Below, in pieces: positions 1 to 4,885 of a stretch of 6,074 bases of DNA; position 1 is the stretch's first letter, and the number at the start of each line of letters is the position of its first letter. A program made the position numbers and the translations under genes. The stretch is from the NCBI GenBank assembly GCA_030612585.1, contig JAUWNP010000243.1:1-6074 (forward strand), written 5' to 3'. This DNA is from Anaerolineae bacterium. Its GTDB lineage: Bacteria > Chloroflexota > Anaerolineae > B4-G1. The notes under the pieces were generated by a model, which was not told the origin of the DNA, did no database searches, and saw nothing but the letters and a program-made list of their open reading frames with translations.

Positions 1-94
1 GAAACTCTTGCCGGTCGGTAAAGATCTCGTCCGAGATGATCTGGGTGTATGGACCTATGGGATTGTCCTTACGGCTGTGCTTCTCGTTTGACAT
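1..94 (-). CDS. Start of a downstream gene, probably an AAA/P-loop ATPase (partial, 31 codons)
   Basis: This is the N-terminal end of a gene that runs out of the window. The ATG is at 94-92, and the frame is open for all 31 visible codons. It begins MSNEKHSRKDNPIGPYTQ and continues IISDEIFTDRQEF. The pattern IGPYTQxISDxIFTDRQEF resembles, from memory, the N-terminus of a family of P-loop ATPases of GC-rich and cyanobacterial genomes in which a Walker A motif follows about 25-30 residues later. That motif lies outside the window, so the function is an inference. The start is well supported: GGAGGA at 108-103 lies 8 bases before the ATG, inside the end of the methyltransferase gene. The gene overlaps the methyltransferase by 26 bases in another frame, which implies co-transcription and probably translational coupling. 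BrxD of BREX types 2 and 6 is also an ATPase, but I do not recognise its N-terminus here. Confidence is high for a gene and moderate for an ATPase. Confidence 0.72.
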   Translation of the reverse strand, partial: MSNEKHSRKDNPIGPYTQIISDEIFTDRQEF

Positions 95-3000
95 TCGCCA
101 TTTCCTCCATCTTTGAGTCGTATGACAACAACTCCTCCTGAGCCGCTGGTTTCTTCTTCCGCCTCTTCCCCTTCTTCTTCGCCCCCTTCTCCTCCACCTC
201 GCACAACTCCTCCAACCCATGCGCAATCGCAATAGAACGATCCCGCTTGCACACCTCCCGCACCCGCTCCGGCCAGAGGGTATAAGCCAGGTGCGCCCAG
301 TCGTACTCGCCCGCCTCCAGTTTTTTCCATACCGCCTCGGTGGCTTTGGCCCACTTGCGCAGACAGAAGAGTTTGTGCAGCGGAGCGGCGTTGATGATCA
401 CGCCGTCGTTCAGGTCCGGCTTGTAGGGCAGCGCGGCGATACGCAGCAGTTCGTCGCGGAACTCGCGCAGTTCGGCTAGAAGAGCGCGGGTTTCGTCGAG
501 TTGGTCGCGCAGGGTGGTGGCGGCGTGGCCGCTGGCCTGGGACAGATTGGCTTCCAGGCGGGTCACGTGACCCTCTACCTGCTCGATCTTGGGCGTGACG
601 TAGCGGTTGACGGCGGTGTAGAGGATCTGGTCGTCGAACCGGTGGTAGTAGAGCCACAGGGTGTAAGAGCCGGAGGGGGTGGAGAGGGGCCAGTAGATGG
701 GGGCCTTGCGGCGGCTCTTGGAGTAGCGCTTGAGGTGATCGGCGAAGAAGCCGGACGGCTTGCGGAAGTAGTCGCGCAGTTCGCGGACGGACAAAATCTC
801 GCAGGCCTCGGCCTCGATGGCGGCGTGGTTCTCGAGCCACAGGACGGCCAGCACCTCGCGTATGCGCCGCACGACGTCGTTAGGGTGAGGTTCGGGGTGC
901 TCACCCAGGCCGGGGTCGTCCACCAGGATGCCGTCCCAGGCGATGGGGATGGGGTATTCCGAATCCGGGATGGTGGCGGGGCCTTCGAAGGAACCCTCCG
1001 GCGGCAGGGTGATGGCGTTGGGTCGGGCGCGCAGCCATGCCTTGCTGACGATGCGGCCGGGTGTGGCGGGTAGGCCATTGGGGCTGATGAGCATACCGGG
1101 GGGGCAAACAGGGATGGGGGCAAATGGGTCAGGTAAATCTGCTGCCAAACCTTCATCTGCAGCAATGCGAATATCCCATCGTCCAAAAGCGCAGCCAGCG
1201 AAATAGGATAGATTTGTTTCCCATTCAGATTTAGGACTCTCATCAAGAACTACACTTTCGCTGCTTTTATCTGTGCTCTCATTGTTACTTTGGGGTGATT
1301 CTTCTGTATTTCGCACACTCCTCACTGCTTCCAGCAAATCACGTTCGAGGCTATGTAGATCTGCTTTGCCAAGGTCGAACGCATCAGCTATTTTCAATTC
1401 GATCCCGTTTTCTAGCAGCGATTCATAATCAAACGCAACAGCGTGTTGAGCGCTTACTGAACGAAAACCAAATGGCAAAGTGAATTCTTGGAATGGCTCA
1501 TGGCCTCTATACACATCGCGCCGAGTTGCCACTTCACTTCGAACAATTTGGTCGAGTTCTTCTGATAGGTCACTTCCTATCTCCGGCCATGGCATCGACT
1601 TTAGATTATCAACAAGAAAGTTAGGCCACTCAAACTTCTCACCGAACATACGCAAGTACCCAGATGTCACATTTGAAGCAATGACACCTAAAGCAGTTGC
1701 TTCCCTCCCATTTTTTGGATAAGCCATGTATCTGCTTGCAGTCGGGATTGCACCGCATGGGATGACATAAGGTATCATTCGAATCGCACGTCGTGTCCAG
1801 CTGAACCCGGGTCTAAAGTAATACAGAGGGCTTCTGATTGTTGCCCCCTTGTAGTTGGCGATTAGTCTGCCATTTGCCTTCCAGTCAACTAGGACCGTAA
1901 ATGGCGCAAACCAAGGTTGTGCAGCCCCAGCCATAACAAGTGGTACCCATCTTTGCTCCCCCTGTTGTTCTCTGGCTTTATACGCCTGTACAACTGGATC
2001 TGAGAATTCGCAAAACAGTTCTCCATTTGGCGGATAATAATAGAATGCTGTGTCTGGAATTCTGATCTCCCAAAGCGCACGTACAAAACGGGGATTATCA
2101 CCGGTACTCAAACCGCAACGAACATCTCCCACAGTAGGCTCAAAGGTCTCGAATGTGCCAAAAGATGAACGTAACTCTTCGCTTAACCAGTAGGCAAATG
2201 GTGAGGTTTCAATGACTCCAAATGACTTGGGCCTAACCACAAACAGTTGCTCTGTGTCTTGGAAGGAAGTTGCTGAAAACAAAGCTGCCTCTTTGTTTTT
2301 TTCTATAAGCAAGCGGAAGAAGTATGCCGAGCGGTCATGAGAAGCTGTGCGTTGCAATACATAAGTCGCTACTTCCACAACAGCTCCGTCAAGAACATCA
2401 GGCCCCAAATCTGCTAACGCGATCAGTTGGCTTTTCTTCAATAAAATCTTTTCACGCCAGTCTTGAAACGTTCCTAGGAAAAACCCTGTACGACTAGTGA
2501 TTGCACCAAGCGCACCACCACACTTTAGCTTGCAGATTCCTCGTTCAACGAAAGAGGCGTATATGTCGTTCTTTGTATATGGATATGCATTGATAATGTA
2601 ATTCTTGGCATCTTTTGCAGCTGCACCAAACGGTGGATTCATCAACACCACATCAAACCGCTTCCCACACAAATCCACAAACGCAAATCCCCGCGCCGCA
2701 TCTCCAGCAAACAAACGGCGACGCGTCCCCTGCCCGTTCTCCACCCGCGCGGCATAGCCGCGTAGCGCCTCCAACACCCGTTCCTCGGCTGTCTCCCAGA
2801 ACGCCTCGTCAGTGATGCCCGAAACGTCAAACAGTGGCAGTTGTTCGGGCTTGGGACGTTGGTCTTCAGGAAATAGAGCCAGTTGTTCGGCCTTCGATTC
2901 ACTGGCCCATTGCCGGTGGGCCTCGGCGATGGCGTCTGCCAGTTCCTCCTCGATCTTGAGCAGCGACCCGGCCTCGCCCGCCAGTTCCATCTTTTCAAAG

Positions 3001-4436
3001 ACCACCCGCACCAGGTCGCCCAGCACCCGGGGGCGCAGGTCGCGCACGAACTCGTCCAGTAACTCGCGGTCGCCCGGCATCGGCTCAGCCGTCACCAGGT
3101 TGGTCTTCGTGATGCGCGGGCGCTCGGCGGGGGAAAGCCCCAGGTCCTGGTAGGCCCGCTGGGTGCGCAGCCAGAGGGCCAGGGCCGCGATCTGCACGGC
3201 GCGGGGGTCAATGTCTATGCCGTGCAGATTGTGGCGCAGGATCAGGCCGGGCACCGCGCGGCGGAGGGTCTCCAGGTCGGCGTAGTCGTCGGACAGCCGG
3301 GCGCCGGTCTCGCTGAAGGGCGGCATCATAGGGATATTCCAGGCTTCTTCGTAGATGGTGATCAGCAGATCAAAGGCATACAGCAAAAAGTGACCAGAAC
3401 CGCAGGCCGGATCGAGGATTTTGAGGTCGCGGGGATCTTTTTGGGGGCGGTGGGGGATGTAGACGGGGGATTGGATATTGGATATTGGGGATTGGATATT
3501 GGATATTGGGGATTGGGGATTAGGGATTTGGGATTGGGCGTCGTTTTGATCTAGTTCGGGGTTGGGCGGGGGGGATTCGCCAGGTTTGAGAAAGACTTCG
3601 TTGGGGCGGCGGACGAGGTAGCGGCACTGGTCGGTTAGGCGGGTGTGGCCCTGGCGCATCTCGTACCAGGTGCGGCCGAGGGTGTTGTCGGTGAGGAACT
3701 CGACCACGTAGCGCGGGGTAAAAAACTGGTTGCGCACGGCCAGTTCGCGCGAGTTGCGCGGGGCCTGCGAGGCCTTGCGCATGGCCTTGCGCTCGGCGGG
3801 GTCGTTGTAGTACTGGTAGATCCAGCCGATGGTCTCGTCCTGCTGCCAGACGTCGCGGGTGGCCAGTTCGGGGTCGTTGAGCAGCGCCAGGATGTCGGCC
3901 AGAGCCGCTTCGCTGGGGAAGACGAGCGATTGGGGAGTGCTGCTGTCGAAGAGCACACCCAAATCGAGGGCCAGTTCGTCGAACAAGTTTTCGAGAAAGG
4001 CGCGGTAGGTCTGGTAGCGGTTGCCTAATGCGCCACCGGCGATGCGGTCGAAGAGTTGGAAGCCATCGGAACCCATCCCGTGCCGCACGCATTCGACCAG
4101 CAGGCCACGCTGCTCGCACAGCCGCAGCGCGGCCAGCCGGTTGAGCAGGGTGAAGCCGATCTCGCGCACCAGTCGCTGGTAGGCGGTGGTCCGGCGGGCC
4201 TGGGCGCTACCGGCAGCGGCGGCCTCGGCAGTCTCAGCCCCGAAGTGGGCCAGCAGGGCGCGCAGGTCCTCGGCGGCGCACCGGTCGTCCTCGGTCTGGG
4301 CGACGTCGAGGGAGGCGCCATCGGGGTAGAGGCCGTAGAGGGACTGCAATTGGCCGGCGATGTCGTCGGCCAGCCGGTCGCGGCAGGTGGCGACGATTTT
4401 GGCGAGCAGATTGCGGGTGGGTTTGTCGAAAGGCAT
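69..4436 (-). CDS. pglX: PglX-like adenine-N6 DNA methyltransferase of a BREX-like system
   Basis: A 1455-residue SAM-dependent DNA methyltransferase, expected to methylate an adenine in a specific host site. The SAM-binding motif I, DPACGSGHF, is at residues ~342-350. A motif II-like stretch, HGIDIDPRAV, is near 404-413. The catalytic motif IV is NPPF at 600-603, in VVLMNPPFGAAAKD. The target-recognition part follows; SPLYYFRPGFSWT and EWPNFLVDNLKSMPWPEI (~residues 870-950) match the pattern of PglX and type IIG recognition regions. The C-terminal part has KRYSKSRRKAPIYWPL, a probable coiled coil (~1275-1330) and a lysine-rich tail (~1414-1428). I see no PD-(D/E)XK nuclease motif at the N-terminus, which favours a BREX PglX over a type IIG enzyme. 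Usual PglX proteins are about 1200 residues, so this one is long. The N-terminus (FDKPTRNLLAKIV) looks complete and supports the ATG at 4436, although no Shine-Dalgarno precedes it. The upstream BrxC-like gene supports the BREX assignment; a DISARM class 1 DrmMI-like enzyme is the main alternative. The centre is AT-rich and may have been exchanged. Confidence 0.88.
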   Translation of the reverse strand: MPFDKPTRNLLAKIVATCRDRLADDIAGQLQSLYGLYPDGASLDVAQTEDDRCAAEDLRALLAHFGAETAEAAAAGSAQARRTTAYQRLVREIGFTLLNRLAALRLCEQRGLLVECVRHGMGSDGFQLFDRIAGGALGNRYQTYRAFLENLFDELALDLGVLFDSSTPQSLVFPSEAALADILALLNDPELATRDVWQQDETIGWIYQYYNDPAERKAMRKASQAPRNSRELAVRNQFFTPRYVVEFLTDNTLGRTWYEMRQGHTRLTDQCRYLVRRPNEVFLKPGESPPPNPELDQNDAQSQIPNPQSPISNIQSPISNIQSPVYIPHRPQKDPRDLKILDPACGSGHFLLYAFDLLITIYEEAWNIPMMPPFSETGARLSDDYADLETLRRAVPGLILRHNLHGIDIDPRAVQIAALALWLRTQRAYQDLGLSPAERPRITKTNLVTAEPMPGDRELLDEFVRDLRPRVLGDLVRVVFEKMELAGEAGSLLKIEEELADAIAEAHRQWASESKAEQLALFPEDQRPKPEQLPLFDVSGITDEAFWETAEERVLEALRGYAARVENGQGTRRRLFAGDAARGFAFVDLCGKRFDVVLMNPPFGAAAKDAKNYIINAYPYTKNDIYASFVERGICKLKCGGALGAITSRTGFFLGTFQDWREKILLKKSQLIALADLGPDVLDGAVVEVATYVLQRTASHDRSAYFFRLLIEKNKEAALFSATSFQDTEQLFVVRPKSFGVIETSPFAYWLSEELRSSFGTFETFEPTVGDVRCGLSTGDNPRFVRALWEIRIPDTAFYYYPPNGELFCEFSDPVVQAYKAREQQGEQRWVPLVMAGAAQPWFAPFTVLVDWKANGRLIANYKGATIRSPLYYFRPGFSWTRRAIRMIPYVIPCGAIPTASRYMAYPKNGREATALGVIASNVTSGYLRMFGEKFEWPNFLVDNLKSMPWPEIGSDLSEELDQIVRSEVATRRDVYRGHEPFQEFTLPFGFRSVSAQHAVAFDYESLLENGIELKIADAFDLGKADLHSLERDLLEAVRSVRNTEESPQSNNESTDKSSESVVLDESPKSEWETNLSYFAGCAFGRWDIRIAADEGLAADLPDPFAPIPVCPPGMLISPNGLPATPGRIVSKAWLRARPNAITLPPEGSFEGPATIPDSEYPIPIAWDGILVDDPGLGEHPEPHPNDVVRRIREVLAVLWLENHAAIEAEACEILSVRELRDYFRKPSGFFADHLKRYSKSRRKAPIYWPLSTPSGSYTLWLYYHRFDDQILYTAVNRYVTPKIEQVEGHVTRLEANLSQASGHAATTLRDQLDETRALLAELREFRDELLRIAALPYKPDLNDGVIINAAPLHKLFCLRKWAKATEAVWKKLEAGEYDWAHLAYTLWPERVREVCKRDRSIAIAHGLEELCEVEEKGAKKKGKRRKKKPAAQEELLSYDSKMEEMANVKREAQP
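103..108 (-). promoter_or_regulatory. Shine-Dalgarno site of the downstream ATPase-like gene
   Basis: GGAGGA on the minus strand, 8 bases before the ATG at 94-92, is close to the ideal site. It lies within the last codons of the methyltransferase (the MEEMAN stretch). It decides the start of the downstream gene and lets ribosomes finishing the methyltransferase re-initiate. Confidence 0.75.
1140..2690 (-). other. AT-rich central segment of pglX (motif IV and target-recognition region)
   Basis: Hand counts of 60-base lines give 35% G+C at 1201-1260, 43% at 1561-1620, 43% at 2281-2340, 45% at 2401-2460 and 42% at 2581-2640. Outside it, counts are 60% at 601-660, 68% at 2701-2760 and 75% at 4081-4140. 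The edges at 1141-1200 and 2641-2700 are intermediate (55% and 53%). The segment encodes residues ~582-1099, from just before NPPF through the likely target-recognition domain, and ends after a polar linker rich in S, E, N and K (~1045-1075). The frame is continuous throughout. The simplest reading is replacement of the specificity region from a lower-GC donor. Relaxed codon choice in a fast-evolving domain is the alternative. Confidence 0.65.
3466..3540 (-). repeat. In-frame low-complexity repeat inside pglX, two exact 21-bp copies
   Basis: Two identical 21-bp units lie head to tail at 3466-3486 and 3487-3507. Each is GGGGATT followed by two copies of GGATATT (plus strand). Degenerate GGGATT-like words continue to about 3540. 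Read in the gene they give SPISNIQ twice within a Q/S/P/N/I-rich stretch, residues ~299-324, about 18 residues before motif I. Because 21 is a multiple of three, copy-number change would keep the frame. Similar GGGATT/GGATATT runs occur, from memory, as dispersed intergenic repeats in cyanobacteria and Chloroflexota, so this looks like such a repeat that landed in a tolerant linker of the protein. Confidence 0.8.
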
Positions 4437-4446
4437 TTTTATTCGT

Positions 4447-4452
4447 ATTCTG
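4447..4452. repeat. Target-site duplication, left copy (ATTCTG)
   Basis: ATTCTG directly abuts the left tip GAGAG of the element and is identical to the hexamer abutting the right tip. The match does not extend beyond six bases. Confidence 0.72.
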
Positions 4453-4514
4453 GAGAGTTCTGCATAAAAGTTTTTTCGCCGGAAACACTACAACGAATTT
4501 AGAAAAAAACGAAT
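4453..4514. repeat. Left inverted arm of the element (pglX-proximal)
   Basis: Outer block 4453-4464, then 19 unmatched bases (4465-4483), then the 21-bp block 4484-4504, three mismatches, and AACGAAT at 4508-4514. The word AACGAAT occurs twice with a 16-base period (from 4492 and 4508), which may be a repeated transposase-binding site. The unmatched part contains a T-run and a TTTTAT word (minus strand) not present in the other arm. Confidence 0.8.
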
Positions 4515-4637
4515 GATTGCTCTTGGGACAAGGTATGTCTATTTGACACTATGGATATCCGGAGAACAGTGTTGGACACAGGCAACAAGTAAATTCTGAC
4601 CGCACAAGTGGAGCATACAAGCTGAATTGAGGCACAA

Positions 4638-4684
4638 ATTCGTTCCATTCTAAATTCGTTGTAGTGTTCTTGTGCAGAACTCTC
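4638..4684. repeat. Right inverted arm of the element
   Basis: Inverted partner of the left arm: ATTCGTT at 4638-4644, three mismatches, the 21-bp block at 4648-4668, four unmatched bases (4669-4672), and the 12-bp tip at 4673-4684. It is the shorter arm, with 4 bases where the other has 19. AAATTCGTT is repeated at 4636-4644 and 4652-4660. Confidence 0.8.
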
Positions 4685-4690
4685 ATTCTG
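4685..4690. repeat. Target-site duplication, right copy (ATTCTG)
   Basis: ATTCTG directly follows the right tip CTCTC of the element. With the copy at 4447-4452 it marks the insertion point, which was a site 10-16 bases before the pglX ATG. Confidence 0.72.
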
Positions 4691-4692
4691 TG

Positions 4693-4860
4693 TTATTCGC
4701 GACGACGGGCCTGGCGGGCATTGGCCAGATCCTCCTCTAGTTCGTCTGCTGTCTCACCGAATGGGGTAGACCAGAAACCGGTTTCTTGGCCCCGACGTGG
4801 ACGCCTACCTGCGACATTGTCTTGATCCGTTAATCCTGCAAATCCGTGTTCTTGAATCAC
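4693..4860 (-). CDS. Small unrecognised protein (55 aa) between the brxC-like gene and pglX
   Basis: An open frame from GTG (4860-4858) to TAA (4695-4693). The C-terminal half reads TGFWSTPFGETADELEEDL then ANARQARRRE: an aromatic patch followed by a charged, probably helical tail, which looks like real protein. The only in-frame standard start is the GTG. GAGGAG at 4879-4874 precedes it by 13 bases, longer than ideal. It begins 25 bases after the brxC-like stop, and without the inserted element its stop would lie 18 bases before the pglX ATG, a normal operon spacing. Against it: the first 13 codons consist largely of spaced GGAT words of a kind common between genes, and codons ~26-30 cover a 14-bp palindrome. 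It could be a small BREX accessory protein, the remnant of a longer gene, or a chance frame. I recognise no family. Confidence 0.42.
   Translation of the reverse strand: MIQEHGFAGLTDQDNVAGRRPRRGQETGFWSTPFGETADELEEDLANARQARRRE
4773..4786. repeat. 14-bp perfect palindrome AGAAACCGGTTTCT
   Basis: The sequence is its own reverse complement and lies inside the small frame. Palindromes of the AGAAACC/GGTTTCT type are, from memory, common dispersed repeats in some Chloroflexota genomes. It is too short with no loop to call a terminator, and no T-run follows on the minus strand. Confidence 0.5.
4821..4860. repeat. Short spaced-GGAT repeat (three units)
   Basis: On the minus strand GGAT occurs three times at 9- and 8-base spacing (plus-strand ATCC at 4825, 4833 and 4842), flanked by TTGAATCAC and CTTGATCCG words. 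Runs of this kind (CAGGATTAACGGAT and relatives) are dispersed in many bacterial genomes. It coincides with the first 13 codons of the small frame. Confidence 0.5.
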
Positions 4861-4873
4861 GTGGGCGTGCTCA

Positions 4874-4879
4874 CTCCTC
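4874..4879 (-). promoter_or_regulatory. Possible Shine-Dalgarno site of the small frame
   Basis: GAGGAG on the minus strand, 7 bases after the brxC-like stop and 13 bases before the GTG at 4860. It also overlaps a closer GTG at 4874-4872, but that frame stops after five codons, so the site supports the 55-codon frame only weakly. Confidence 0.35.
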
Positions 4880-4885
4880 GATTTG

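Larger units (their letters stand above)
4453..4684. mobile_element. MITE-like non-autonomous element between the small frame and pglX
   Basis: A 232-bp segment with inverted ends. The outer 12 bp are perfect inverted copies (GAGAGTTCTGCA at 4453-4464; its complement at 4673-4684). A second perfect inverted block of 21 bp (4484-4504 against 4648-4668) continues, after three mismatches, into a 7-bp match (4508-4514 against 4638-4644). The hexamer ATTCTG lies directly against both outer ends (4447-4452 and 4685-4690), as expected for a target-site duplication. The left arm carries 15 more bases than the right between the two blocks. The 123-bp centre (4515-4637) has no coding frame worth reporting, so movement would need a transposase from elsewhere; I cannot assign its family from the tips. 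The element ends 16 bases before the pglX ATG. Transcribed as part of the operon, it would form a long hairpin in front of pglX. Confidence 0.82.
4437..4885. other. Interval of 449 bases between the brxC-like gene and pglX
   Basis: The interval holds the small frame (4860-4693) and the inverted-repeat element with its hexamer duplications (4690-4447). The last 10 bases before the pglX ATG (4446-4437) are A-rich and have no Shine-Dalgarno. I see no strong sigma-70 promoter. The best minus-strand candidate, TTGTAG with 18 bases to TTTTAT, lies in the pglX-proximal arm of the element and matches consensus at only 3 of 6 and 4 of 6 positions. No rho-independent terminator is evident. Confidence 0.7.

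Noticed and set aside
501..1073. Plus-strand open frame of 190 codons, and similar frames at 3222-3554, 3645-4028, 4056-4502 and 5403-5993
   Set aside because: They lie opposite the methyltransferase or the BrxC-like gene, are rich in low-information G/A/V/R/S residues, show no motifs, and are typical antisense shadows of GC-rich codons.
1098..1104. G7 run in pglX (also G7 at 3568-3574 and T7 at 2296-2302) as phase-variation switches
   Set aside because: Seven-base runs are too short to argue for slippage by themselves and the frame is intact. They fit ordinary P/G or K codons.
575..1246. Minus-strand frames in other phases within pglX (also 55-840, 2642-2998, 3520-4119, 4025-4321)
   Set aside because: They are P/R/S/T-rich shifted-frame translations of the GC-rich ends of pglX. 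The main frame carries all methyltransferase motifs without interruption.
3466..3540. CRISPR array
   Set aside because: The units are directly adjacent 21-mers without unique spacers and lie in frame inside a gene.
4453..4684. Rho-independent terminator or riboswitch between the genes
   Set aside because: The arms are too long and 123 bases apart, there is no stem-plus-T-run layout on the minus strand, and the flanking identical hexamers point to transposition.
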